In this document: one piece after another, positions 1-11,406 of the stretch
How positions within the stretch are numbered: position 1 is the stretch's first letter
Layout: every line of letters begins with the position of its first letter
NCBI GenBank assembly: GCA_037367355.1
Contig: CM074696.1
Span: 3,844,001 to 3,908,000, forward strand
Direction: 5' to 3'
Length of the DNA: 64,000 nucleotides
Origin: Neoscytalidium dimidiatum
Lineage: Eukaryota > Ascomycota > Dothideomycetes > Botryosphaeriales > Botryosphaeriaceae
Notes under the pieces: model-generated
Seen by the model: only the letters and a program-made list of their open reading frames with translations
Told to the model about the DNA's origin: nothing
Databases searched by the model: none
Translations under genes and position numbers: made by a program

Positions 1-392
1 GGGCCGGCGGCATGAAGCTGACGGCGATCGACCGCTCCGAATCGACCAAGGAGGACCGCGAGGCGGCGGACGTGGTGCGGGCGTGGAAGGAGCAGGTGGG
101 CCGCTTGCGCAGCGTGGTCGCGCAGGTGAACGGGAAGGACGAGAGGGGCAGGGGCGTGGGGGCTATCCCGGAGGTCGCGGAGACGATGCCCGTCCGGACG
201 GCGAAGGAAGATGAGGGTGCAATTGCGGCGCCGAGGGCCTGTGCGCTATGCGGGTTGAAGAGGAATGAGCGGGTGGGCAAGGTGGATGTCGAGGTGGAGG
301 ATAGCTTTGGGGAGTGGTGGGTCGATCAGTTGAGCATGCATCGCGCGTGCAGGAATTTTTGGGAGGAGCATAAGGAGAAGTTGCGGTACTGA
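1..392 (+). CDS. 3' end of an unidentified gene with a C-terminal CxxC...HxxC motif
   Basis: The frame is open from the left edge of the window to a TGA at 390-392, so this is probably the last part of a longer gene; the ATG at 12 need not be the true start. The visible part is about 126 residues: a charged region, then a Cys-rich end with the motif CALCGLKRNERV, followed by EDSFGEWWVDQ and HRACRNFW. The spacing of CxxC and HxxxC suggests a small zinc-binding module, but I do not recognise the family. The next 2 kb contains no convincing gene. Confidence 0.6.
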   Translation, partial: AGGMKLTAIDRSESTKEDREAADVVRAWKEQVGRLRSVVAQVNGKDERGRGVGAIPEVAETMPVRTAKEDEGAIAAPRACALCGLKRNERVGKVDVEVEDSFGEWWVDQLSMHRACRNFWEEHKEKLRY

Positions 393-2386
393 GAATGTGT
401 GTCTTTGATTTTTTTTTTTTTCCTTTTTCTTTTTTCTGTTTTGGAAATAGAGCTTGCATTTGATCGGCGTTGGTTCTTGCGGATCGAGACCGTCTGGTTT
501 TGCACTTGCAGATCTACCGGTCAAGGACGTTGGTGCGAGGTTGCGTGGTACAGCAGCTGCGGCAGCAACATTGCTCAACATGTTCGACAACCTATGGTAG
601 CACCGGGGATGGACCTCCCAGCAACCGGAGCTTCGGGTTGATTTTCACATGAAAATGAACTTTTTAGGGTTCTGCAAACTAAGATGCATTCCTTATCTTG
701 GCTAGCCCGAAGAGAGAGTCATTTTCCGACCAAGTACATATCTCTGACCGCGGGGACGGCAGGCAGCTTGCCGCCTCCCCGGTCCAGGATGGAAGCTCGG
801 GCAAGGCAAGCCTCGGAGCTCGTATACATACATACGTTGAGACCGGGCGAAGTTTGTTCGGAGGATAGTCCAAGGTGGTCGCGGGTTTACGGAAGCCCGT
901 TAAGGGAGGGTGGCTCCGGGACGGCGCGAATGGAGAATATGTTCTCAACCCAAGTCCAAAAATCACCGAAGCTGTTCTTGAAGAGTGGAAGTAGCCCAAC
1001 AGACGTCGCGGTTTGTTGATAGTAATGACTCTTGCGTGCAGACCGCTTCATCTCCATACGAATTTCTCGTTATCGTAGCAGTGATTTTGAGACCGGCATC
1101 GCGTGTACGTACACGCAAATAGGACGAGGCGGGTGAAAGACGGGAAGAGGCATTGGGCGGCGGTGCGGAGTCGGCATCACCAGGCGACCTATCTCCGTAG
1201 CACGACAGGCCCATTCGCATTTTCCTCTCACAGTGCGTTCCGTCGAACCAGAGCCTGCTGAGACTTCCGTAGGTACGACCGCCTTTCGCGATAGGGCGTC
1301 TCGGGGAGTCGCAGGACATGGGGCCACGCGTGCGCCGCGGACAGGCTGATGCTGATGCTGCTGCTGCTGCTGCCGCTGCCGCTACTCAGGCGGCTTCTGG
1401 AGCTCTCCGCGGACGGCGTGTGGCCTGAGGCCGGTAAGCATGTGACGGGCACGCTTGTAAGCCACCGCACCGCTCAGTGGATTGTCAGCATTTATCACGG
1501 CAGGCTGTCAGAGCCATCTAGATAGGGGCGCAAAGGTGGTGGTGGCAGTGGTGGTGGCGGCGGCAGCGGCGGCGGCAGCGGCAGCGGCAGCGGTCGAGGG
1601 GCAGCGAGGGGCCTGGGACGGGGCGAGGGCTCTGGTTGTGTGGGCGCGAGAGGTGTTTGGCTGCAGAGCTTCTCGCGTCGGCGCAGGTGGTGCTCAGGGT
1701 CCAGCAGGCAACGGGGCATGAAGTCAGCCGAGCCAGAGAGTGGAGCACCAGCTGCTAGCTTTGTTGAGCGCCTGGAGCCCGGGGAGGATGCGCGATGATG
1801 GAGAGAACACTGCCACTCGAGCTCGAGCACACGCAGCTACGTCTAGGTCTCAGGCTCCTCGCCCTGTCACCTCCGACCATACAGCCAAGCCTCGCCATCT
1901 GCTAGGCTAGCTGCTGCTGTCTTGCGCGCGCCGTCACCTGCCCCTGGGCTGGTCGCCTGTCCTCAGCGCATTTGCCGTCTGCTGTCCGCTGCCCGCGCTG
2001 GTTGCTTCGCTGTACGGTAGACGCAACAGAGCACCGCACCGCTCCCGCAGCCCGCGCCCGCACCCCAGCTCGACTGTGCGACGCCAGAACGCCCATGCCG
2101 CCGCCCCGGGCGTCCGCTTGATTTCCGCCACAAGCCTGCCATACCAGACCAGAATCGACGGCCGTGTCCCATTGGCAGCCGTCTGACCTGCTCAAGTCTC
2201 ACCGCGCTCTCGACCGCCAGCGTGCGCTCGCTGCTCTCCCCGTGAATAGCTGCTGCTGCTGGAGCGAGACGCCCAAACCCCCGCGCCCGCGCTCGCCAAC
2301 CTACGCCGGCCCCTCTGCTCTGCCGGCTCCCTCCAGCCCTCCCCCCAACACCCCGCTGGCCGCACGTCAGCTCTCCTGGTACGGTT
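393..2386. other. Long intergenic/upstream region of the PAS kinase gene
   Basis: No convincing gene. It starts with a poly-T run (409-421). It contains CTG/GCC-rich (1345-1385) and GGT/GGC/AGC-rich (1540-1595) trinucleotide tracts, which generate long low-complexity open frames on both strands. The region from about 1850 to 2386 is GC-rich and pyrimidine-rich on the plus strand, as expected for a promoter and 5' leader of the gene starting at 2387. Confidence 0.5.
1345..1595. repeat. Trinucleotide-rich low-complexity tracts
   Basis: Two simple-sequence patches: GCTGAT/GCTGCT/GCCGCT repeats around 1345-1385, and GGT, GGC and AGC repeats around 1540-1595. In the forward frame the second would read as poly-Val/Ala, which I take as a repeat artefact rather than a protein. 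Confidence 0.6.
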
Positions 2387-2654
2387 ATGAGCACGCCAAA
2401 TGACAATGGTGAGTGCTGCTGTCCATTGTTGCTCCACACGCCTGCTGCCGCTCCGCCGCCCTGCCCGCGTGCGAGCCGCGACCGCGAAAGGCGCCTCAGC
2501 CGCCCAGCCAGAGGCAGGTCACCAGTCACCAGAGCACGGCCCGCTGCAGCCTGCTGCACTCTCCGCCATGCCTCTCTGCTCAGGGACGTGACCGCCGCAG
2601 CATGAGCTTCTAGAATAAGAGCGGGCGGCTCTACGCCGTCCAGGCCGTCCAAGC

Positions 2655-2690
<36 letters not shown>

Positions 2691-5600
2691 TGCTGCCGTC
2701 ACGCCGCCCGCGCATCCGATCACCACACCCACCGCAGCTCAGACCAGCACCGGACAGCTCTGATGTGCATCTTCTCCGCAGGCTCCAAACCCACAAGCAC
2801 CACGTCCTCGGAGCAGCCGCCGCCCCAGACGTCCCTCGCCGCCGCCAGCGACATCAAGCTGCCCAAGAACAAGAGCACCAGCAATCTCGTGTCTCAGAGC
2901 CCCGCCAACCCGTCCCTTGCCGTGAACACCGTCCGCCCGCGCATGTCGTTCGACTCGGGCACCTCGCGGGACTATGACAGGCTAACGAGGTCGGTGACGC
3001 GTGAACCACATCCTGCTCAACGCTAACCAACCTGCCAGGTCGCCCATCGTTCCTGAACACGAGCATGGATTAGGAGCTTCGGGCCTCCGCCGCATACGGC
3101 AGCAGCCGCTGCGCGCCAACAGCAGCTCCGCCAACTCGCGGTCTGCCTCGATCAACCTGTCCCTTCCGCCCACCCGTCACCCTTCCACCTCGCAAACTCT
3201 GGCCTCGGGGCCCAGCTCGCCGACCCTGAACTTCAGCGAGGACCTCTCCCGCTTTCCCTCCGAGTCCCTCCACTCCTTCTCATTCGCCCATCAATCCGAG
3301 GATTTCATATACAACCGCCAGAATGTCTTGAAGCGCTCTATAGACTTTATGCGGGACAAGTTGGGCTGGGCCGCCACCAACCCGGGCATTGCCAACGCGC
3401 AGGCCCGGCTAAGCGGCGACCAGGAGTTGCAGAGCATGATGGAGCTGCTCTCGCGCGCGAATCTGATCGGGGAGGAGGCGTTGCAGGCACATGGCTTGGG
3501 TGGGAGGGGGCCCGTAACTGGCCCCGCTGATGCGTCGGGTGAAAATATTTTCGAGAAGAGCTTTGCTCCGCGGTCAGAAAGCCCGGAGCCGATCGACGAG
3601 AATACGCCCGTCCACAGCCCGAGGAGCGCCGCCGCCTTCTCCCCGGCCCTGAAGCCCACCATCGAGGAGGCCATGGCCCCGGAAAGCGAGTCGAGCTTGC
3701 TTTCGTCATCCCAGGCTTCCGGCTCCCCGAGCACCTCGCCACCCCCGAAGCTGTCCCGCGCGGCGTTGAAGAGGACATATACAGACACATCACCCTTACA
3801 TATTCAGAGCAGACTAAACGATGCCCTAGCCCAACCCTACTTGGCTGCCGAACCTACAACCGTTGGAAACCAGACCCTTCCCCACAACCAAATACCTACC
3901 CCCCAAACCCCTCTACCATCCGTGCCCGGAGCACACACGGCTGCGAATGCTCCGCATGGACACGGCAGTCGCTGGGCACCCGCTGCCCAGGCTATCTTTA
4001 CAACTGAAGCGCAGGCGCCTTGGACGATTACCGCAGCAAACGACCTGGCCTGTCTTGTTTTCGGAGTGACGAGATCGGAAGTGCGAAAGATGGGGATTTT
4101 GGAAGTGGTTCAGAAAGAGCGGAGGAAGTGGCTGGAAGACAAGCTACGAGACCCCGAGGCCGGATCCCGAAAAGCTCTGGAAACGGCTGAGGCTCAGAAA
4201 CCCGCTCCTGCGAGCAACTCTCTGAATATGGGAAATGGCATCACGGCGAAGCTACTAAGCAAACCGTCGTCAAGAGTTACGGGCAAGAAAAGATCGAAGA
4301 CCGACGACGGGAGTGGCTCGTCGATCGCGGCGAGGAAGAACGTGAAGGGCGGCTTGAATCACCAGGCTAACAAGTCCAGAGGCGTGCTTCTCTGCGGCGA
4401 CGTTGTCCCTATACAGAAACGAAACGGCGCCACTGGAGCTGCGAGCTTATGGGTCAAGGAGAAGCGCGGTGGCCTTATCTGGGTCCTCGAGGAGATCGCA
4501 GAAGATGTGGTATACGTGACGGTTGACGAAATAGGATCCGTAGTAAAAGGACAGGGTGCGATAGAGGCGATCTGGGGAACCGAACGTGTGAGAAGAGGTA
4601 TGGATATTGCAAGGCTGATCCCGGAAATACCGCGCGTCCCAGGCACGAACACTGGCGCTCTGGACTTCGACAAGATTGCCGAGCTCAAGACGTTCACCGC
4701 CCGAACGCAAAACAGTATCAACATCCCAATCACCGTGCACCAGCTATCCGGAGAGTCGACATTCCGAGTTTCAAGCTTTCCTCATATCGCAGGGATCGTC
4801 GTTTTGAATGCCGATACGCTTCAGGTCTCGAGCGCCAACACGGTCTTTTCTTCTGCGCTCTTCGGCCAAGCAAAACCGGACGGTCTACATGTTACTAAAT
4901 TGCTACCCAGCTTCGACAAGATTCTGCATATTATGACCGACGAAGACCAGGTCACGCTGGTCGATGGCATCGTTATTCCTGAACACAGTTTCCGCCGCGC
5001 TCGTGCGCTCCTGGCCATGCGGGAAGGTAAAGAAGATGCAGCGGCTGTTTTCCTGAGACCTAGTGGCCTTCCAGCTAAGCACCGGGATGGCGCTGAGATC
5101 ATGGTTGACGTTCAAATGCGTGTGGTCAAAAGTGAAAAGTCGCCCAAGTTTTCCGACGATGTGATCGTGGAAAATGAGGACGAGGAAGAGCTCGAACATC
5201 ATCCCTCCTCCGAAGTCGTCTATGCTCTCTGGATCACATATTCAAGACAGCTTCACGCCGTGAATCACGGAGTGGGACCCGTAACCCCCCTCATGTCGCG
5301 ACCCGGCACTCCGCCACACCAGCCTTCACCAGGCCAATCAGTCACCCAGCTGCACCCTGAAGAAGCAGACTCTTCGACGCCACGACGAGACACTCCTCCC
5401 GTATCGATGTTGGCCAGACAGATCAGAGACTCGGAATCAACACCAACCCCAAGGCAAGAGCCAGCCCCAGCGCCCATGCAGCAACCCGCAACACCCGGTA
5501 CACCTGGCAAGAAGAAGACTATCGATGACTTTGTCGTGCTCGAGGACATGGGACAAGGTGCATATGGTCAAGTCAAGCTGTGTCGCTACAAAAACGGTAG

Positions 5601-6396
5601 CAAGAAGATGGTCATCAAATACGTAACAAAACGCCGCATTCTGGTGGACACATGGACTCGTGACCGCCGCCTTGGTACCGTACCGCTCGAGATCCACGTC
5701 TTGGATTACCTGCGCCGCGACGGTTTCAAACACCCGAATATCGTGGAAATGGCCGACTTCTTCGAGGATGAGGTCAACTATTACATCGAGATGGTCCCGC
5801 ACGGTCTACCCGGGATGGACTTGTTCGACTATATCGAGCTCCGCGTAAATATGGATGAGACTGAGTGTAGAAAGATCTTCGTACAGGTCGCGGAAGCGCT
5901 GCATTTCTTGCATACGAAGGCAAAGGTCGTCCATCGCGATATCAAAGATGAGAACGTGATCCTCGATGGTGAAGGCAATATAAAACTCATTGATTTCGGC
6001 TCTGCTGCGTACATCAAGAACGGCCCATTCGACGTGTTTGTTGGCACAATTGGTAAGTTTTTACTCATTTCTCTCCCGGTCCGAAGTGCAATAGAAAGTA
6101 GTAACCGAAGCCCAGATTACGCGGCACCTGAGGTCCTCGCAGGAAAGTCTTACCGCGGCAAGGAACAGGATGTGTGGGCGCTGGGTATCTTGCTGTACAC
6201 GATCGTGTATAAGGAGAACCCGTTCTACAGCATCGATGAGATCATGGACCACGACCTGCGCGTGCCGTACATCATGAGTGAGGAGAGCATCGACCTCATC
6301 AGACTTATGTTGAATAGGGATGTCGACCAGCGCATCACGATCGGTCAGGTTCTGGACCATCCGTGGTGTAAAATGGAGGGTCAGGGAACCGGTTGA
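2387..6396 (+). CDS. PSK1: PAS domain-containing Ser/Thr kinase (PAS kinase, Psk1/PASK type)
   Basis: Spliced model: 2387-2408, 2782-2989, 3039-6052, 6116-6396, giving 1174 residues with phase kept at each junction. The start MSTPNDNGSKPTST is chosen because GTGAGT follows it directly and CTCCGCAG at 2774-2781 restores the open frame. The N-terminal 380 residues are Ser/Pro-rich and probably disordered. PAS-like regions lie near residues 390-470 and 650-690. The kinase domain spans about 905-1165, with Gly loop GQGAYGQV, ATP-binding Lys about 937 (MVIKYV), HRDIKDEN (Asp about 1044), DFG at about 1062, and GTI-DYAAPEV after removal of the last intron. PAS kinases are nutrient-sensing enzymes that direct carbon to glucan or glycogen synthesis and translation control; that role is from the family, not seen here. 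The 49-nt second intron has a weak GTCGGT donor. Confidence 0.9.
2659..2689. repeat. (GCC)n trinucleotide repeat inside intron 1 of the PAS kinase gene
   Basis: About ten uninterrupted GCC units, flanked by GCT-rich sequence. It lies in the 373-nt first intron, which is several times longer than the other introns of this gene. Confidence 0.8.
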
Positions 6397-7599
6397 TTTA
6401 TGATTTTTTGAGTGAAGATGAAAGGTCGTGTGAATTGGTGACTGGTTTATGAGTAACACGGGATGATGTGTGATACCAGGTGATGTGAGAAAGAAGGAGA
6501 CAGAGAGAGAAGTCGGTAGCTTTTTTTTTTTCCTTTTGCGAAGAAGAAATTTTTCTTCTTCGTCCTCGTGCAAATCTTAGGGCTTGTCTTTTTTTCCCTC
6601 TCGTGTCTGCTTTGATTCTTTTTCTTTCTTCTTGGCTTTCTTTCTTTTGCGCACAATACTCGCTTGTGTCATGGCACGGGAAGAGCGACGATCGGTACAG
6701 AGACTTTCTTACTCGGCATTAGAGAAGTTCTTTTCTTCGTGGTCATTCTGTGCTTTTGGTTTTTGAGCACGCTCCTTCGCTGTCGCCTGATGCTTTCTTT
6801 GGGGACGGCCGGTCTCTTTGATGTTTTGGCTTGCTTGTCTTGGGAGTACTAAAACTGCCGCGATACGATAGAGATTGCTGGCTACGGTGGTCTCCTTTTT
6901 TTTTCTCTCCTTTGTGTGGTCTTTTGTCGTGGAGATGAGTGAAAGAGGCTATGTAGCACGAACGCAGAGCATACCCACCGCTCCAGGGGATGTAGGCCTT
7001 ACAACACGCGCGCTCGGGCTGTGGTGGCTGACAGGGAAGGAGATAATAGAGGTGGAGGAGATTTGCGGCATTTTGGTCGTCTTTTTTCGAACGCCGTCCT
7101 TCCATTTTCCTCACTGTCTGTCGCTTACTTGGCTGTTTTGTGTGCACCTTTTTTCCTTTCTCCTCCTCCCCCATTCTCTCATTTCGGCGTTCTTCTCTTA
7201 CTGGGATTTTCTTGCGGATACTACATCAGAGATGTTGTGAGATTTTACAAAAATGATGCTTCGCAACGCCTTTCTTCCGGCTCCTCTTCCCCGTTTCCCA
7301 ATGTACAGTGTTCGGATTTCCTTATATGAGCGTCGTCTGTCTTTGCTGCTGTTGGAAGATCCCGCACGGTCTCGGGCTTTGTGCTGCTGTTTGCGAACGT
7401 TACTGCATCTGTCTGCTTCAAGCGTCCTTAGGGAGGGGAAAGAGGGACAACGGCAGAATCGACCAGGTAGCTAAGAGCAGCGTGCTTTTGAAGTGAATTG
7501 AACGGCGGGTTTCTGTCTCACGTGCGGGCAGTGAAGGTGATGTCGTATGAGCGAGCTGAGGCTGCTGGTAGGTAAAGTTATGGTTAAGATCCGCTCCGG
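6397..7599. other. 3' flank of the PAS kinase gene, T-rich
   Basis: Contains long T- and TTC-rich stretches on the plus strand (6519-6660, 6890-6920, 7080-7200), which create short hydrophobic open frames with no conserved features. I see no gene; part of it is probably 3' UTR. Confidence 0.45.
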
Positions 7600-7690
7600 C
7601 TCCTAGGGAGTTGAAGCAGTTATCCGGACGCGAACGTCACCAATGCCTGTGGATACTCGCGTCCGGATGACTGCTTCAACTCCTTAGGAG
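7600..7690. repeat. Hairpin element copy A (MITE-like inverted repeat)
   Basis: Two arms, 7600-7633 and 7657-7690, are reverse complements over 34 bp with two mismatches; the spacer is about 23 nt. The inner part carries the family core (GAAGCAGT-ATCCGGACG) and the outer part reads CTCCTAGGGAGTT on the left. No target-site duplication is obvious. See the family finding. Confidence 0.85.
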
Positions 7691-8390
7691 AAGGCCCCTG
7701 GCAGTAATGCAAAAGAGTGCTGCAATTCGTGGCGTCAAATCGGAAGAAGTGACTAAACCTATTGCGAAATCCTTGGCTGATCAGAGCTGGTGCGTTTGTG
7801 TGCCAGGTAGCAGAAGACTTGGGAGTTCTTAAGTTTTTCTAGTTGGCAAGGGAATTTCTGACCCTTGATATGGAAAAATTGACACTGGTGCATAATCGGG
7901 TAGTTCCCAATACATGTCCGGGCTTGGGCCTTGGTAAGAGATATTAAAATCGCTTAACTATCGCGTAGTATACTACCCACGCCTACCAATGACTTCCCCG
8001 CCTATACCTTCCTTACCGATACGAATCCCAGGACACACAGGCTTCGAGTCCCCAAGTGTAGAGAGCCCGCAAAGGGGAAACCGCACCGCAAGGGCCAAGA
8101 TCCCGCACGGGAACACCGAGCACAGGGAACACGGCGCCTATAGAAGTTAGTTACCAAAGCAGAGCCCGCAAGGGATACAAGCCTATAAGGCATGAGGAAG
8201 CCAGCAAAGCACCGCCGAGTCAGGAATCTCGTAGGGGACGAAGGACCGCAGGGACAGGCAACCGAGTCTAGAAAGCCGGCAAACGACGTACGCTATAGGA
8301 CGAGAGAATAACAGTAGTGTCGTCCGCTGGTAGGAATAGAAGTCGGGATTTGGAAAACGGGTCTAAGCGCCCGCATTGCGTGCGCCCTAC
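7691..8390. other. Gene-free stretch with decayed repeat character
   Basis: No gene recognised. From about 8050 to 8330 short phrases such as CCCGCAAGGG, CCGCACGGG and AGCCGGCAA recur in variant form, giving the look of a decayed repeat or transposon end. CA and TG are not depleted here, unlike the adjoining stretch from 8581. Confidence 0.35.
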
Positions 8391-8830
8391 TGAATAAGTT
8401 AGGATGACTATTCACACCAACCCAAAATAACGAAGAATCCCAACTTTCCACAATTATCTAGAATTGGAATATGTATATAACTACACTTAAAACCCTTATG
8501 GTTAACTTAAAAGTAACAAGACCTATTATACTCCTACGTTATATAACTTCTTATTATATCGTTGCTCCCCTCTCTTCGTCTTCAGGTAAACCCCTCGACA
8601 ACCCCGAACCTACTAGGTAACTCCGAAGCCTAGTGGTAGAGGCCCGTCGTTACGCTCGCCTACGCCTACTAATACCTCCCTCGCCTACGCCGCCGCTAGA
8701 GCCGACTTAATACTAATCTAAATAGCTAAGGCGCAAGCGAGGCCACCTAGTAGGCAGGAAGAATAGCAAGCCGCGTAAGAAGCCGCAGAATAGGCGTGTT
8801 AATAATAGCGAGTTTATCCTGGGCGGAGGT
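8391..8830. repeat. AT-rich, RIP-mutated repeat relic
   Basis: Composition drops sharply near 8391 to AT-rich DNA. In 8581-8820 I counted TpA 28, ApT 9, CpA plus TpG 9, ApC plus GpT 25, giving TpA/ApT of about 3.1 and (CpA+TpG)/(ApC+GpT) of about 0.36. Both are far inside the range accepted as a RIP signature (above 0.89 and below 1.03). All frames are full of stops. The original element cannot be identified by eye. Confidence 0.75.
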
Positions 8831-8832
8831 AG

Positions 8833-8954
8833 AGTGTTATGGCAGGTACGCTTAGCGCGGCGCTAGCGCCGCTGGGTAGTTTAGCTCCTCCGCTCTCTCA
8901 AGACGGAACAGACAACAACGAATACAGATGCATACGAGGTTTTGCTCCAACATA
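8833..8954 (-). repeat. Dispersed repeat, copy 1 (partner at 52803-52926, opposite strand)
   Basis: The reverse complement of this stretch matches 52803-52926 nearly base for base: the blocks GTTGGAGCAAAACCTCGTAT, GAGCTAAACTACCCAGCGG and GCTAAGCGTACCTGCCATAA occur in both. The middle differs by a few substitutions and a small indel. It contains a short palindrome around GGCGCTAGCGCC. It abuts the RIP-mutated stretch, so it is probably part of a transposon relic. Confidence 0.85.
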
Positions 8955-9205
8955 GAGGATAATTATACCGCGGAGGTAGTGGCTGCGGGTGGGGGCGAAG
9001 GGCTGCCTGTATCAAGCGTTTTAGCCGTTTGATTAGCATTCAGCGACTCGCATAGGATAAACTTAAATTCCCCGAACTTCATGGTAAAGTTAGTGGAGAT
9101 TTTATAAAGTTCCCACTAGGGTTAGTCTTTCGAAAACAAGGATCAGAAATTCCCTTGCCTTTCTAGCTACATGTTCTACGGCCAACATGCATACCGAGTG
9201 ACTGG

Positions 9206-9296
9206 GCACACGGAGTTGACGCAGCCGCCCGGACGTAGCTGTTCGAGGATATCGACGACATTCACGTCCGGACGATTGCTTCTTCAATTTCCCACA
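9206..9296. repeat. Hairpin element copy B
   Basis: Left arm about 9206-9235 (GGAGTTGACGCAGCCGCCCG then GACGT), right arm about 9265-9296, whose reverse complement reads GAAGCAATCGTCCGGACGT. The arms are more diverged than in copies A and D. The element lies about 120 bp beyond the stop codon of the MFS transporter gene. Confidence 0.75.
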
Positions 9297-9418
9297 CAAT
9301 GGAGCAGGCGCGATGCTATCATGCTAAACTCATATCTCATGAGATATGTACCCGAGTTGATCAATTCGGATACCATGGCGTTGTATACATTATCGATATC
9401 AACTCTCTCAACAGCCAT

Positions 9419-11406
9419 CTACCTCTTCTCATCCGGGCCCTTCACCCTCTCCTTCTTTTCCTCCCCCACTGCCCCCCTCTCCTCTTCTTCCAACCTCCCC
9501 CTTGCCCTCCCTTCCGCCGCTTCCTCCTCCTCCGTCCTCCTCCTCCTCCTCCTCCTCCTCCTCCGCACCTCCTCCGCCTTCACCCTCCTCTGCTCCCTCC
9601 ACCCCGGCCCCTTCTCGACCAACACCCACAAGATCGGACTCGCGGCGGCGACCACCAGGGCGTGGAACGTGAAGCACCACCCCCTCCCCATCGCCTTGAT
9701 CATCAGGACGACGACGGCGCTCCCGCCGGCCCCGACCAGGCACCTGACCAGGTTGTTCGCGGCGGTCGCGGTCGCGGGCGCGAGCGGGTAGAAGTCGACC
9801 AGCATGAGGTTCAGCACGTTGAAGGCGCCGGTCAGCGTCAGGCCCATGGCGAAGAACAGGACGAGCGGGGCGGCGAGGTGCGCGCCGTAGTGCATGACCC
9901 AGCCGTAGGCGGTCAGGGCGGCGAGGCCGACGACGAGCAGCGGGGCGGCGACGTCGATGCGGGCGCGCTCGATGGGGAAGGCGCGCAGGTCGTCGTCGCC
10001 GCCGCGCTTGGCGTCGACGGCAATGCCCAGGCGGTGCGCGGTGCGGCGGTAGTTGCGGTCGAGCAGGTGGCCGTTGACGAGCGGGGCGAGCAGGGCGCCC
10101 GTGCCGAAGGGGATGAAGCAGAGGCCGATCTGGAGCGAGTTGAAGCCGTAGATGGTGGTGAAGAGGTAGGGCGCGGAGGCGTTGACGTTCATGAAGGCGG
10201 TGTACTGGGTTGTGCGTGGGGTTTTGTCAGTCCGGAGTTCATTTCTTGGGTGGGCTTTTGGTTGATAATTGGAGTGGAGAGAGCGGAGAGGCAGGAAGTG
10301 GGGGGATTTGGGCTTACGACGAGGGAGTTATAGATTAGGAGGAGGCCCACGTCGGGCTCTTTGATGAGCTTCAACGTGTTCAAGGGGTTGGGCCAGCGGA
10401 GCTTGCGGGCTCGTGCGAGGCGTTGCTGCGCGAGGCGACTGCTCTCTCGTGAGGTGGTTCGGGAGAGGGTATCACTGTTTCGAGCAGCTTTGCGAACTGA
10501 GAGCCAGTTGAGGACGGACATGTTCCAGCCCTGAGGCGGGATGGAGCCATTGCCGACGATGTTGCGTCCCGTCTCTGGAAAGGTGATGGCGAAGATGACG
10601 ACGTACACGCCGGCCATGATGACCAAAAACCAGAAGATGGAGCGCCAGCCTAAGAACTGGGCAAGCAGGCCTCCGATTACTGGGCCTGCGGCAGGTCCGA
10701 TCATCATCGGACCAGTCGCCCAGCCCATCCACGTTCCACGTTCTGCGACAGTGGCTATGTCTGCTACGACGCCGTTCGCAAGGGCTATCATGCCGCTACT
10801 CCCACTGCTCTGAAGGCAACGGAGGACCATCAAAGCGGCATACGAATCCTGAAGAGCAATCCCAATGTTGGCGCCGATGTATATGATGAAGCCTAGGATG
10901 AAGGCAGGCCTTCTTCCCGCCATATCGGCAAGATCGCCGAATATGGTGGGGGCCAGGCCTTGGAAGATAGAGTATGTGGTGAGAGTCAGGTTGATGAGCT
11001 CGTCAGTCACATGTAGCTCGTGACTGAGGGTATCGAGGGCTGGATAGAAGATGTTTGCCGATAGCGGGGAGAAGAAGCCTCCCCAGGCGACCATGAAGAC
11101 GATGAACAATTTCATCTTGCGTGGGAACACCGAGTAAACGGGTCCTGATGCGACAGTGTTTGCTCTCTCAAGGTCATCTTGGGGATTGTCTTCTTCGGCC
11201 GAAGTGGAGGGTCTGCGTGAGGATGTTGCAGAAATATGGCTGTCTTGTCCAGCCTGTTTTTCGTCGGCCAGGGCTTCTTCGGTTACCTGGTCTGACGCGA
11301 TATCTTCGGCTCTAGATGAGGCGGATATGTCCAATCCGCTCCCGATATCTGGTCTAGTAGAAGACCCGGCTTTTCCGAGAGCCTGCAGTTCTGCTGGCGA
11401 TGTCAT
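9419..11406 (-). CDS. MFS transporter, drug:H+ antiporter-1 (DHA1) type
   Basis: Spliced from 11406-10318 and 10204-9419 (intron 10205-10317, GTAAG to CCCAG, phase 0), giving 624 residues. After a hydrophilic N-terminus of about 135 residues come two sets of six membrane segments. The loop between segments 2 and 3 reads FGDLADMAGRRP, the MFS signature of DHA1 proteins, and IGPAAGPVIGGLL is the motif C-like antiporter segment. The best family match by eye is the Qdr/Dtr branch of plasma-membrane exporters; substrate unknown. The last 55 residues are an odd charged tail (run of Arg, then Glu-rich), encoded by a CTC/CCT microsatellite. It is divergent from the Ufe1 gene, sharing a 448-bp intergenic region. 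Confidence 0.88.
9526..9565. repeat. (TCC)n microsatellite in coding sequence
   Basis: An almost pure TCC/CTC tract on the plus strand. On the minus strand it encodes the poly-Arg run and adjoining Glu run in the C-terminal tail of the MFS transporter. Confidence 0.8.

Noticed and set aside
1963..2796. 277-codon minus-strand frame upstream of the PAS kinase
   Set aside because: Gly/Arg/Ala-rich, driven by GCC repeats, and overlapping the first exon and intron of a well supported gene.
9299..10333. 344-codon plus-strand frame opposite the MFS transporter
   Set aside because: It is the complement of transporter coding sequence and the TCC microsatellite, giving poly-Pro and Asp/Gly-rich sequence; the minus-strand gene has clear MFS motifs and splice sites.
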